The notes beneath the pieces were generated by a model. The model searched no databases. It was given only the letters and a program-made list of their open reading frames with translations, and had not been told where the DNA came from. The position numbers were made by a program, and so were the translations under genes. This document shows, one piece after another, positions 16,568-25,267 of a stretch of DNA of 64,000 nucleotides; position 1 is the stretch's first letter, and every line of letters begins with the position of its first letter. This DNA is from CADEFQ01 sp050185195. Lineage in GTDB: Bacteria > Pseudomonadota > Gammaproteobacteria > Steroidobacterales > Steroidobacteraceae. The DNA is taken from positions 124,001 to 188,000 of the forward strand of contig JBFWZQ010000001.1 in assembly GCA_050185195.1 (NCBI GenBank), in the 5' to 3' direction.

Positions 16568-17566
16568 CTACGGCTTCACGTTGCCGTAGATATAGACCCA
16601 GTCCGCCTCGGCCTGTACCCGCGCGAAATAGCTCCAGGTCGACACCGACAGCGCGCGCGTGAGCTGCGCTTTCGCCTGGTCGCTCTCGCCGCGGATCAGG
16701 TAGTAGTTCGCCAGCGAGTAGCTGGTGCTCGCGATGATGCCGTCCGCGGTGCCGAACGCCTTGCCGCTGTCCTTGTCGTCGAAGAAGCTCGCGGGGTCGC
16801 GGCGGTTCTTGAACAGCTGCAGGCCTTCGAAGTAGTTGTTGGCTTCTTCATTGTCACGTAGGTCGACGAGGTCGGTCGTGTACCGGTCCAGCAGGCCATC
16901 GGCGGCGTCGTACTGGCCGCCCCGCGCGAGGGCGAGGTACTGCCAGTAGGTCGCGGCCGTCACGCTCGACACGTCATACACGCCAACGGCCACCTGTCGC
17001 GAACGGTCGAACCACTTCGCCGCCTGCGCGAAGTCGTGCTTTGCGAACCAGGCCTGGCCGAGGTGGTAGTAGAGGTAGAACTGCACGACATCGGGCGTGC
17101 TCGGGAAGTAGTCGGGGCCGAGCTTCTCCCGCTCGAGCGGCCGGTTCTCGTACAACGCCGCCGCGCGCAGGCCATCCTCGACGGAGCGGTCGAACTCGCG
17201 CAGGTTGAAGTAGCGGTGCGCGCGGTGGCGCAGCAGCTTCGCCGAATCCGGAAACTTCCTGAGGCCGGCGCTGTAGACCTCGATGGCCTCGCGCATCAGG
17301 CCCTGGTAACCGAGCAGCCGCCCGTACCAGGTGGCGCTGTCGATCGTGAGGTTGCTTTCGTAGGCCACCTTCGCCTCGGCGACGGCCCGCAACAGTTTGT
17401 CCGTCGCGCCCACATTCACCGGATTCGGGCCGGCCGTGTAGAGCGGCTCGCCGAACAGCGATTTGCCTTGCAGGCTGCGCTGGCCGGCTGCATCCGCCGC
17501 GACGACCCCCGACACGCAGAACGCGAACGATGCGACCCCGGCGAACAGTGCCTGATGCAATTTCAT
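16568..17566 (-). CDS. Exported TPR-repeat protein (paralogue of the 18660-19583 gene)
   Basis: A 332-residue protein with a signal peptide (LFAGVASFAFCVSGVVA). From about residue 55 it has TPR-like helical pairs (ATWYGRLLGYQGLMREAIEV; SAKLLRHRAHRYFNLREFDR; VVQFYLYYHLGQAWFAKHDF; ATYWQYLALARGGQYDAAD; SYSLANYYLIRGESDQAKAQL). The 307-residue protein two genes upstream shows the same order (GRRLAYLNRYEEAIGVFTAGL; YRLLRFRGRKLARSRQF; YYLGQTLWAVGDYA; IYWRYLALRKLGRDEEAG), so the two are duplicates. Its start overlaps the stop of the M19 gene (ATGA). It is the last gene of the FecIR-controlled operon. A periplasmic scaffold role is inferred. Confidence 0.82.
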   Translation of the reverse strand: MKLHQALFAGVASFAFCVSGVVAADAAGQRSLQGKSLFGEPLYTAGPNPVNVGATDKLLRAVAEAKVAYESNLTIDSATWYGRLLGYQGLMREAIEVYSAGLRKFPDSAKLLRHRAHRYFNLREFDRSVEDGLRAAALYENRPLEREKLGPDYFPSTPDVVQFYLYYHLGQAWFAKHDFAQAAKWFDRSRQVAVGVYDVSSVTAATYWQYLALARGGQYDAADGLLDRYTTDLVDLRDNEEANNYFEGLQLFKNRRDPASFFDDKDSGKAFGTADGIIASTSYSLANYYLIRGESDQAKAQLTRALSVSTWSYFARVQAEADWVYIYGNVKP

Positions 17567-18663
17567 GCTTTCCCCTCGATTTCCCGATAAAGGCGATAGA
17601 CGTTCCCGCCCATGATCCGGTCGATATCCGACGCGACAAACCCGTGGCTGCGCAGCCCATCCCGCACCACTTCCATCCGCCGCGGCCCATTGAGCTTCTC
17701 GAGATAGAGTGGCCAGTCGGCGGGCTGGACCTGCGAACCCTCCTCGGCGAGCAGGATCTTCAGCTCCTCCTCGGTATCGGGGATCACCCGGTGGTCCCGG
17801 TCGCTGCCGATCCCGACGTGCTCGATGCCGGCCACCTGCACGGCATGGGCAATGTGCCCGAAGTACACCTCGAGGTTGTCGCGCTTCGCGTCCGTCAGGA
17901 ATGTCCGGATCTGCGTGATGCCAACCACACCGCCCCGTGCGGCCACCGCGCGCATGTTGGCGTCGGTGGTGTTGCGCCGATGGTTGCGCAACGCCTTGCA
18001 CGCGGTGTGCGAGACGATGACGGGCCGGGGCGACGCGGCGATCGCTTCGGCCATGGTGCGCATGCCGGCGTGCGAGAGGTCGAGCAGCACGCGTTCCGCG
18101 GCGAGCCGCTCGACCAGTTCGCGACCGAAGGTGGTAATGCCAGGATCGGGGTCGACGAAACAGCCGGAACCCGAATAGTTGGTCGTGTTGTAGGTCAGCT
18201 GGATGCTGGTCAGCCCGAGCGCCTTCAGCAGCGCCACGCGATCGAGGTCACGGCCGACGGGATTCGAATCCTGGATGTTGTAGAACACCGCCAGCTTGCG
18301 CTCGCGCGCGGCCCGGTCGATGTCCGTGACGCTGCGCGCGAGGATGAAGTGGTCCGGGAGCGACTTCAGGTAGCGGTTGTAGAGCGAAATATCCCGCAGC
18401 AGCAGGTCGAAGGCTTCGTCGACGGCAGCCTTGGGGTCGGTGAGCGTGACCGCAATGGCACGCGTGCCGCTCGCGAGGACCTGGTCGAGCAGCTCGGGTG
18501 TGTAGACAGTGCGGATCTCGCCCAGTGCATCGAACACCGGCGGCACTGCCGCAGCGCCCGCTTCGCTGGCTGAAGCCCGCAGCGAGCGCGGCGCCGAGGC
18601 GACTGCCACCGCGCCGGCGATGCCCGCGAGCAGGGCACGCCGGTTCCAGCGCGGCCCGTTCAT
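17563..18663 (-). CDS. Exported M19 (membrane dipeptidase) family protein with an altered metal site
   Basis: A 366-residue protein with a Tat-like signal (RWNRRALLAGIAGAVAVASA). The family core is clear: LGLTSIQLTYNTTNYSGSG, GITTFGRELVERL, LLDLSHAGMRTM, PVIVSHTACKAL, RNTTDANMRAVA. In characterised M19 enzymes an N-terminal His-x-Asp pair and a glutamate bind the two zinc ions along with two histidines. Here the N-terminal motif reads FDALGEIRT and the glutamate position reads YNIQDSNPVG, so only the histidines of DLSH and VSH are evident. Activity may therefore be altered or need one metal. Both ends overlap neighbouring TPR genes by four bases (ATGA). Confidence 0.85.
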   Translation of the reverse strand: MNGPRWNRRALLAGIAGAVAVASAPRSLRASASEAGAAAVPPVFDALGEIRTVYTPELLDQVLASGTRAIAVTLTDPKAAVDEAFDLLLRDISLYNRYLKSLPDHFILARSVTDIDRAARERKLAVFYNIQDSNPVGRDLDRVALLKALGLTSIQLTYNTTNYSGSGCFVDPDPGITTFGRELVERLAAERVLLDLSHAGMRTMAEAIAASPRPVIVSHTACKALRNHRRNTTDANMRAVAARGGVVGITQIRTFLTDAKRDNLEVYFGHIAHAVQVAGIEHVGIGSDRDHRVIPDTEEELKILLAEEGSQVQPADWPLYLEKLNGPRRMEVVRDGLRSHGFVASDIDRIMGGNVYRLYREIEGKA

Positions 18664-19583
18664 TTGCGCTCCCTCGAGGCGCGCGCGGCGAGCAATTCGG
18701 TTTCGGCGGGCCAGAAGCCCTGCGGCGACTGCGTGATGATGTCGGTCCACATGAGTTCGGCCTCGCGCTGCTCACCGCGGAAATGCAGGTCCATGGCCAC
18801 GGCGAAACGACTGATGGCGTCGCCCCGGGCCTCGAGGGTCCTGTGATCGAGCGCGCCCTGCATGAAGCGCACGCCGTCGTAGTAGGTCGAGTTCTCGATC
18901 ATCTCGAGGCCTGCAGGCACGTCGCGCACGAGCGCCCCGGCCTCCTCGTCGCGCCCGAGCTTGCGCAGCGCGAGATAGCGCCAGTAGATCGTGGCGATGC
19001 GGTGGTCGGGATTCTGCACCAGCGGTTCGGCGATCGAGCGCTGCATCTCCGCGAACGTGCCCGCGTAGTCGCCGACCGCCCAGAGCGTCTGGCCGAGGTA
19101 GTAGTGGAGGTTGCCGCGGTACGAACCGAGGGTCTGGTTGCGCGCGTTCACGATGCCGTCCGGTTCGTAGCTGTCCGCGACACCTTCCATCAGCTCGAGG
19201 CCGCGCCGGTAGTCGGCGATCGCCCGCTCGAACTGGCGGCTGCGCGCGAGCTTGCGGCCGCGAAAACGCAACAGCCTGTAGCTGCCGGGGAAGCGCTCGA
19301 GGCCCGCCGTGAATACCCCGATCGCCTCCTCATATCGATTGAGGTACGCGAGGCGTCGTCCCAGCCAGATCCAGGAATCCTCGCGCTCGGGTGCGATTTC
19401 CATGACCTTGCGCGCGATCAGCAGGTCCTTCTCGAGCGCCGCGCGCGTGGCGGCGCTCCAGTCCGGATCGCGCAGTTCCGTCCCGATCAGCGAGACCGGC
19501 CGGACGGCGGATTCCGCCGTCCGGCCGGCCTGCGTGAGGCCGGTCGCCGCCGCCAGTAGGAGCAGGCAGGGCAGCAGGCGCAT
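18660..19583 (-). CDS. Exported TPR-repeat protein (paralogue of the 16568-17566 gene)
   Basis: A 307-residue protein with a signal peptide (LLPCLLLLAAATGLTQA). Several TPR-like pairs span residues about 50-270 (DSWIWLGRRLAYLNRYEEAI; FERAIADYRRGLELME; LHYYLGQTLWAVGDYAGTF; TIYWRYLALRKLGRDEEAGA). It starts three bases after the receptor stop and its stop overlaps the M19 start. Order and repeat spacing match the other TPR protein of the operon, so the M19 gene is flanked by a duplicated pair. No enzymatic motif is visible. It may hold the exported dipeptidase homologue near the receptor, but this is inference. Confidence 0.82.
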   Translation of the reverse strand: MRLLPCLLLLAAATGLTQAGRTAESAVRPVSLIGTELRDPDWSAATRAALEKDLLIARKVMEIAPEREDSWIWLGRRLAYLNRYEEAIGVFTAGLERFPGSYRLLRFRGRKLARSRQFERAIADYRRGLELMEGVADSYEPDGIVNARNQTLGSYRGNLHYYLGQTLWAVGDYAGTFAEMQRSIAEPLVQNPDHRIATIYWRYLALRKLGRDEEAGALVRDVPAGLEMIENSTYYDGVRFMQGALDHRTLEARGDAISRFAVAMDLHFRGEQREAELMWTDIITQSPQGFWPAETELLAARASRERK

Positions 19584-19586
19584 GGT

Positions 19587-22500
19587 TCAGAACTTCATCG
19601 ACACGCCGGCAAAGACATACCGGCCGATCACGTCGTAGGTGTTCTGGTCGGTATTGCCTTCGATCGGCGACGACAGCAACGGTGCACCCTTGTCGAACAG
19701 GTTGCGCACGCCGCCATAGATCGAGTACTTGCCCGCGCTGTAGGCCACGTTCAGGTGGTGATAGAGGTAGTCGGACACCTCCGGATGCGCGATGCCGGCC
19801 GTCGGATTCGCGCTGCCGGCGGCGATGGCGTTCGCGTACTTGCGGTCCTTGACCGACGACAGGTACTGCGTGCTCCACGTCAACCGCAAGCCGCCGCTGC
19901 TCCAGCTGAGGTCGGTGTTGGCGCGCCATTCCGGGATCGCCGCCGTGTCGCCGCCGACCGTGCCGACGCGATCGACGACCCGCGACTCCGGGTTGGCCTG
20001 GAAGGTGTTCTTGTCCACCCAGGTGGCGAGGGCCGAGAGGCTCAGTTGCGAACCGCGGTCGCCCAGGCCGAAACCGTCGAGCTCCCAGGTGTAGTGGCCG
20101 GCGAGATCGACGCCCGCCGTGCGCAGCTCACCGACGTTGGCGAGCGGAATGCGGAAATCCGCGATTTCGTAGTTGGTCGGCGAACGACGGATGGTGCGGC
20201 AGAACTCGCTGTTGACATCGAGGCTCGCGAAGCACGCGTTGAGCGTGCCCATCGCACCACCGGCCAGCCGCTCGATGGCATTCGAGATCTTGATGTCGTA
20301 GTAGTCGATCGTCAGGTTCAGGCGCGGCAGCGCTTCGGGCGTGTAGACGAACCCGAAGGTCACCGTATCGGACTCTTCCGGCTCGAGCGTCGAGTTGGAC
20401 ACCAGCAAGCCGGAGATGGCCGCGCCGTTCTGCTGGTACACGCCGATCTGGTCCGCGGGGATCCCCTGCGCGATACAGAGCGCCGCGACCGCACCCATCG
20501 GATTGGCCGAGGCCGAGCACGGCTCGATCGTCTGCGGGAATGTCTGCGTGGCGCCGCCGAACAGCTCGTTGATGTTCGGCGCACGCACCGCCCGCTGGAA
20601 GACGCCACGCATGCGCAGCGACGGGTTGAAACGCCACTCGCCACCGGCCTTGTAGGTGCCGACGCCGCCCGCGAGCGAATACTCGGAATGGCGCGCCGCC
20701 ACCTCGAGCCCCAGGTACTCCATGAACGGGCGGTCGGCGAGCAGCGGGACGATCGCCTCGCCGTAGACTTCCCACACGTCGAACTCGCCCGACGTGGCGC
20801 TACGCTCGCCGAATCCCGCGGAGATGAAATCGCGCACGATGGGCGCGGGGTTGTCCTGGCTCGACACCTTGCGATATTCGGCGCCGAAGGCCGTGGACAC
20901 CGCACCCGCAGGCAGGTTGAACAGGTCGCCAGTGAGCTGCCCGGCCAGGATTTCCTCGGATCCGCTGATCGTGCTGACGTTGTCCGAGCGCAGGTACGCG
21001 ACCTGCTCCGGCGTCCAGTCCGTGAGGCTCGTGAGCAGCGAGCAGGCGGGATTGCCGTTCGCGCAACGGGTCGGGTTCAGCGGATCCGGCGTCGAAGCCT
21101 CGACGATCATGCGCCGCGAGACGTCGCCACGCTGCACTTCGGTCGTGTCGAGGTGGCTGTAGCTGTAGCTCAGGTCCCACGCCCAGCCGGACTCCCACTC
21201 ACCCTTGATGCCGCCGATGCCGCGGAAGATATTGCGGGTGAACGCGATCTCGCGCTTCGGGAATGAATCGGGCACGAGGAAGCGCACCGAGAACGGCGCA
21301 TTCGGGTTCGGCCGGGCATCGAGCAACGCGCGGATCTCGGGCGACACCCACGAGGCGTTCGCCGGCATGGGCGGCGCATTGAAGGTCTGGCGCACGTTGG
21401 GGGCCGAGGGCGACAGGGCCGCGGCCGAGAAGATGTTGTTGTAGGTGGCTTCCATGTACACCGTCGCGCGATCGCTCAGCTCGAAGGTGGAGCGCCCGTA
21501 GACGTTGGTGCGCTCGAGCGGCGTCTGGATGGCGTAGTCGCCGGTGGCGTCGAAGAAGGCATCCTGGGCCGCGACATAGGGACGCGGCACGAGATTGTCG
21601 AGCGCATAGTCGCGGTTGCTGAATCCGCCGCTGCCGTTCGGCGTCGGGATCGCCAGCAAGGTGCCGCCGCGGCGGCTCGCGGAACCCGTGCGCACGAAGG
21701 TGCCGCCCGCATCCGTCAGCGCGTAGCGGGACAGGGCACGCTGGTTGCCGCGCAACAGCTCGCGCTCTTCGTAGCTGATATGCAGCCAGCCGGACGAACG
21801 CTCGCCCGTGCCGCCGATGGTGGTCGAGGCGCTCCACACGTCGGCGTCGCCCTCGCCCGAGATACCGTACTGCATGTCGACGTCCATGCCGTCGAACTTG
21901 TCCTTCAGGATGAAGTTGACGACACCCGCCATCGCATCCGAGCCGTAGACGGCCGAACCGCCGCCCGTCACGATCTCGACACGATCGACGATCGACGCGG
22001 GGATGTTGTTGACGTCGACGACGCCGTTCGCGCCCGAAGCGATGAACCGCTTGCCGTTGACCAGCACGAGGCTGCGCTTGGCGCCCAGGCCGCGCAGGTT
22101 CAGCGTGGAAGTGGCGTCGGCATCGCCGAACACGTTGCTCGACTTGGTGTTGCCCGCGACCAGTTGTGGCAGCGTGTTGAGATACGTCTCGACGGACTGC
22201 GTGCCCGCCTGCCTGAGGCTATCCTGGCCGACGGTCGTGACGGGCGTCGAGCTGACCAGGTTCTTCGTGCGGATGCGCGACCCGGTCACGACGACTTCCT
22301 CCACCAGCGCGCTGCCTGCCGTGGCGGCCGTTGCCGGCACTGCGGCGGACGACACATCCGTGCGAGCCGTCTCGGCAGTCTCCCCTGCCTGGGCAAGCCG
22401 GATGGGACGGATGGCGCTCGAACGCGTACCGTTGCCGCTTGCGGCAGCCGGCTTGCCCGCCGGGACCGGTGCACGCTGCGATTCCTCGGGGGTCAGCACG

Positions 22501-22799
22501 ATGTAGGCGCGCTCATTGAGCGCGCGGTAAGTGAGGCCGCCCGGCGCCAGCAATGCTTCCAGCGCTTCCTCGGCAGGGTAGCTGCCGCTCAGCGGTCCCA
22601 CGAGCACGTCGCCCCGGCCCGCGTCGCTGAATCGCCCGACCTGCAGGCCCGTCTGCCGCGCGAGGACTTCGAGCGCCGTATCGAGCCGTTGCCGCTCGAT
22701 GTTGAGGTCATAGTGCCTGGCGGCGGCATTCGATTCGCCGGCGCCTGCCAGGCCCGTGATCGTGAGGCACGCTACCGCGATGGCGACGGCTATGCGCAT
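19587..22799 (-). CDS. TonB-dependent transducer with N-terminal STN signalling domain
   Basis: A 1070-residue receptor. A signal peptide is followed by an STN (secretin/TonB short N-terminal) domain at about residues 35-105 (DTALEVLARQTGLQVGRF...GPLSGSYPAEEALEALL), the part that contacts a FecR anti-sigma factor. A disordered alanine-rich linker, a TonB box (VEEVVVTGSRIR), a plug (TYLNTLPQL; GGGSAVYGSDAMAGVVNFIL) and a barrel ending FAGVSMKF follow. Start: ATG 22799 has GGGGAG eight bases upstream; an in-frame start further up is weaker. It lies 70 bases after fecR in a sigma-antisigma-receptor array, so it should both import a ligand and signal its presence. The plug type (SRIR, long barrel) is common among receptors for sugars or peptides; the ligand is not known. 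Confidence 0.92.
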   Translation of the reverse strand: MRIAVAIAVACLTITGLAGAGESNAAARHYDLNIERQRLDTALEVLARQTGLQVGRFSDAGRGDVLVGPLSGSYPAEEALEALLAPGGLTYRALNERAYIVLTPEESQRAPVPAGKPAAASGNGTRSSAIRPIRLAQAGETAETARTDVSSAAVPATAATAGSALVEEVVVTGSRIRTKNLVSSTPVTTVGQDSLRQAGTQSVETYLNTLPQLVAGNTKSSNVFGDADATSTLNLRGLGAKRSLVLVNGKRFIASGANGVVDVNNIPASIVDRVEIVTGGGSAVYGSDAMAGVVNFILKDKFDGMDVDMQYGISGEGDADVWSASTTIGGTGERSSGWLHISYEERELLRGNQRALSRYALTDAGGTFVRTGSASRRGGTLLAIPTPNGSGGFSNRDYALDNLVPRPYVAAQDAFFDATGDYAIQTPLERTNVYGRSTFELSDRATVYMEATYNNIFSAAALSPSAPNVRQTFNAPPMPANASWVSPEIRALLDARPNPNAPFSVRFLVPDSFPKREIAFTRNIFRGIGGIKGEWESGWAWDLSYSYSHLDTTEVQRGDVSRRMIVEASTPDPLNPTRCANGNPACSLLTSLTDWTPEQVAYLRSDNVSTISGSEEILAGQLTGDLFNLPAGAVSTAFGAEYRKVSSQDNPAPIVRDFISAGFGERSATSGEFDVWEVYGEAIVPLLADRPFMEYLGLEVAARHSEYSLAGGVGTYKAGGEWRFNPSLRMRGVFQRAVRAPNINELFGGATQTFPQTIEPCSASANPMGAVAALCIAQGIPADQIGVYQQNGAAISGLLVSNSTLEPEESDTVTFGFVYTPEALPRLNLTIDYYDIKISNAIERLAGGAMGTLNACFASLDVNSEFCRTIRRSPTNYEIADFRIPLANVGELRTAGVDLAGHYTWELDGFGLGDRGSQLSLSALATWVDKNTFQANPESRVVDRVGTVGGDTAAIPEWRANTDLSWSSGGLRLTWSTQYLSSVKDRKYANAIAAGSANPTAGIAHPEVSDYLYHHLNVAYSAGKYSIYGGVRNLFDKGAPLLSSPIEGNTDQNTYDVIGRYVFAGVSMKF

Positions 22800-22861
22800 G
22801 TGTCTTTCTCCCCTGGTCAACCCGTACTGTCCCGTCATGTCAGACCGTGGGAGCGCGAGGA

Positions 22862-22871
22862 CTTCCCCCCT
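22862..22871 (-). promoter_or_regulatory. AGGGGGGAAG element before the TonB transducer
   Basis: On the minus strand this decamer overlaps the fecR stop codon and lies 62 bases before the transducer's ATG. The identical decamer, on the same strand, lies 57 bases before the sigma-factor ATG (24521-24530). Two exact copies at matching distances from the two genes an ECF sigma factor would be expected to control make a shared promoter or leader element likely. Inferred; no transcript data. Confidence 0.45.
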
Positions 22872-23940
22872 AACGCGAGGATGAGATGACGATATGGAGG
22901 CGATCCGGATGCGTGACGCTGACCTGCGCGCCGGCGCTGATGAATGCGACCAGCGTTTCCGGGTCGCTCGCTTCGAAGACGCCGTTGACCGGTCGTCGCG
23001 AGAGGGCTTCGCCCTCGATCAGCAACTGGGTGCGATTGTAGCGATTGAACTGCTCCGCCACCTCCCGCAACGGCACGCCGTCGAACACGAGGCGGCCCTC
23101 CGACCAGGCCAGCGCTCGCGATGTATCGACATCCCTCACGGGCTCGGCATCGCCGGATCGCTGTACCACGACCTGCTTGCCGGCGGTCAGGAACACGACG
23201 CCAGGCCGCGCCGTGCCAGCGGCGGACTGGGGCGAACCCGCTTGCGGCGCAGCGCCCTCTTCCCTCGCCGCCCGCACGGCCACCTTGCCTTCGGCCACCG
23301 TGACGACGACACCTTCCTTGTTGCGCTCGACGCCAAACGCCGTGCCGACCGCGCGAACCGTGGCCTGGTCCGCCTCGACGACGAATGGGCGGTCCGCATC
23401 CTTGGCCACCTGGAACAACGCGCGACCGCTCTCCAGGTAGAGGCGCCGCTCGCGCTCCCTGAAATCGACCCGCACGATGGATTGCGGTTCGAGCCGCACG
23501 ACGCTGCCATCCTCGAGCATGATCTCGCGGCGCTCCGCGCGATCGGTCGCATAGACTTCGCCGCGATCCGACCACAGCCACGCCCCACCGACGAGCAACG
23601 CACACAAACCGGCGGCCAGGGCGGCGGCCAGCCACCGGCTGCGCACCGCGCGTCTCGGCGGCGCGCCGGATCGAGTCTGCGTCGGCCGAAGTGCGACCAC
23701 CTTGTCATCTGCGGTCGTGGCCTCGGTCGACACGTCATCCCAGAGCCGGAAGCGCCCCAGCGCATCGTGGACACGAGCCAGGTGCAGCATTTCCGCCACG
23801 TGCAACGGCGATTCACGCAACCATTGCGCATACTGCCTGCGTTCCGCCGCCGACAACTCCGCGCGCGCACCCAGCCCTACCCGGTTCCACCAGTAACTCG
23901 CCTCATCCGTTGCCCGCCTGCGACGTTCATTCGCATCCAT
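22870..23940 (-). CDS. fecR: FecR-type anti-sigma factor/sigma regulator
   Basis: A 356-residue protein. Residues 1-70 are the cytoplasmic N-terminal domain with the conserved EASYWWNRV and RRQYAQWLRESPLHVAEML segments (DUF4880). One membrane helix follows (WLAAALAAGLCALLVGGAWLW, residues about 103-123). The periplasmic FecR domain (MLEDGSVVRLEPQSIVRVDF; RRLYLESGRALFQV; FVVEADQATVRAVGTAF) and a C-terminal STN-interacting region (FDGVPLREVAEQFNRYNRTQLL) complete it. It should hold the ECF sigma factor inactive until the transducer is loaded. Its start overlaps the end of the sigma gene by 14 bases. Confidence 0.92.
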   Translation of the reverse strand: MDANERRRRATDEASYWWNRVGLGARAELSAAERRQYAQWLRESPLHVAEMLHLARVHDALGRFRLWDDVSTEATTADDKVVALRPTQTRSGAPPRRAVRSRWLAAALAAGLCALLVGGAWLWSDRGEVYATDRAERREIMLEDGSVVRLEPQSIVRVDFRERERRLYLESGRALFQVAKDADRPFVVEADQATVRAVGTAFGVERNKEGVVVTVAEGKVAVRAAREEGAAPQAGSPQSAAGTARPGVVFLTAGKQVVVQRSGDAEPVRDVDTSRALAWSEGRLVFDGVPLREVAEQFNRYNRTQLLIEGEALSRRPVNGVFEASDPETLVAFISAGAQVSVTHPDRLHIVISSSR

Positions 23941-24463
23941 GGTCGAGCGCTCCTGTGTGTCGCAGCCTGAGTTCGTCGCGCAGCTTGCCGTAGCTCTTCT
24001 CGAAATCCCGTCGCACTACCCGCAGGGAAACCTCCAGCCGCTTCGCGATCTGCGCATGCGTCAGGCCTTCCTCGAAATGCAGCTTGAGGATGCTGCGCTC
24101 CCGGCTCGTCAGCGTCCCGATGGCACGCCGGATTTCCCGCTGCGCCGCGGCGTCATCGCAGGCCTCTTCCATCCCGCCCTCGACGGCCAGGTCGTCGAGC
24201 CATTGCGGCTCGTGCGCGTACCGATGGCGGGCCCGGATGGCCCATTCCGCAGCGACGTTGGCGGCGATCTTGAACAGGTAGGCCTGCGGATGCTCGACCA
24301 CTTCGCTCGCCCGGTAGCGCAACAGGCGCAGGAAGACTTCCTGCGCGATGTCGTCGAGATCGGCCACGCGCACGGCACCCCGGTTCGCGAGGAACTTGCG
24401 CAACGGGTTGCGCCAGCGGCGAAACCAGTCGGCGATGTGGCGTTGGGAAGCGGCTTGGGGCAT
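23927..24463 (-). CDS. fecI: ECF sigma factor, FecI type
   Basis: About 178 residues from ATG 24463. Region 2 is LDDIAQEVFLRLLRY with EHPQAYLFKIAANVAAEW; region 4 is IGTLTSRERSILKLHFEEG and THAQIAKRLEVSLRVVRRDF. This is the FecI pattern, which works with a FecR partner and TonB transducer, both present immediately downstream. An alternative start, GTG 24520, has a GGGGAAG stretch before it, but that stretch is the shared decamer and would place the start inside the promoter element; ATG 24463 fits the family length better. Confidence 0.9.
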   Translation of the reverse strand: MPQAASQRHIADWFRRWRNPLRKFLANRGAVRVADLDDIAQEVFLRLLRYRASEVVEHPQAYLFKIAANVAAEWAIRARHRYAHEPQWLDDLAVEGGMEEACDDAAAQREIRRAIGTLTSRERSILKLHFEEGLTHAQIAKRLEVSLRVVRRDFEKSYGKLRDELRLRHTGALDHGCE

Positions 24464-24520
24464 CGAAGGCTGCGTGCGCGCGGAGTACTGCTGGAAAGTG
24501 AGACCGCAGGAGGCGAACAC

Positions 24521-24530
24521 CTTCCCCCCT
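24521..24530 (-). promoter_or_regulatory. AGGGGGGAAG element before the sigma factor
   Basis: Second exact copy of the decamer seen before the TonB transducer (22862-22871), on the same strand and at a similar distance from the start codon (57 against 62 bases). It lies in the 85-base gap between marC and fecI. It may be part of a promoter read by the sigma factor itself (autoregulation), or of a common transcript leader. Confidence 0.45.
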
Positions 24531-24548
24531 GTCCCGGGCCGCCGCGTA

Positions 24549-25172
24549 TCAGAATGCCCCTTTCAGCCCGTCGATCACGAACTGCACCGCGAGCGCCCCG
24601 AGGATGACGCCGAGCAGCCGGCTCGAGACATTCGCCCCCGTCACCCCGATCACCCGCATCAGGGGGCCTGCGAGCCGCATGCAGAGCCAGGCGAGCACGA
24701 GCACCGCCAGCACCCCGCCGAACAGCGCGGCCCAGTGCGCCGGAGCGCGCGTGATCGACACCGGCCCGAACCACAGCAGGATCGTGGCGAGCGCCCCGGG
24801 CCCCGCGATGAACGGGAAGGCGAGCGGAAACACCGAGATGTCGGCGCGCTGGCGGTTCTCGGCGGCTTCGCGGCTCGAGGTGCGGGTCCCGGATTCGCGC
24901 GCGAACACCATCTCGAGCGCGATCAGGAACAGCAGCAGTCCACCGAAGATGCGAAACGCCTCGAGGCTGATGCCCATCGCCTCGAGGAACACCGCGCCTG
25001 CGAGCGCGAACACGAAGAGGATCGCACCCGAGAGGATCACGGCCTTGCGCGCCATGCGCCGGCAATAGGTGGCACTCGCGCCCTCGGTGAGGCTCACGAA
25101 GAGCGGCAGCAACGACACGGGCTCGACCACCACGAAGAACACGATGAAGAACTTGATCACCTGGTCGAGCAT
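24549..25172 (-). CDS. MarC-family integral membrane protein
   Basis: A 207-residue protein with six hydrophobic segments. The N-terminus (FFIVFFVVVEPVSLLPLFVSLT), the middle (FPLAFPFIAGPGALATILL) and the end (SRLLGVILGALAVQFVIDGL) match the MarC/UPF0056 family. Despite its name the family is not required for multiple antibiotic resistance in E. coli, and its molecular role is unknown; an exporter function has been proposed. Start: ATG 25172 begins MLDQVIKFF. It lies on the minus strand, just ahead of the FecIR locus and divergent from the small acidic protein gene; no operon link is evident. Confidence 0.9.
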   Translation of the reverse strand: MLDQVIKFFIVFFVVVEPVSLLPLFVSLTEGASATYCRRMARKAVILSGAILFVFALAGAVFLEAMGISLEAFRIFGGLLLFLIALEMVFARESGTRTSSREAAENRQRADISVFPLAFPFIAGPGALATILLWFGPVSITRAPAHWAALFGGVLAVLVLAWLCMRLAGPLMRVIGVTGANVSSRLLGVILGALAVQFVIDGLKGAF

Positions 25173-25267
25173 GATGCTTCGCGACAAATTTCCCGCTTGT
25201 AAGCGCCGTCCCGCGGGCGCACGATGGAATCGTCGCATCAGGATAGCAGTTCGGCCTGGAGGCGCAG

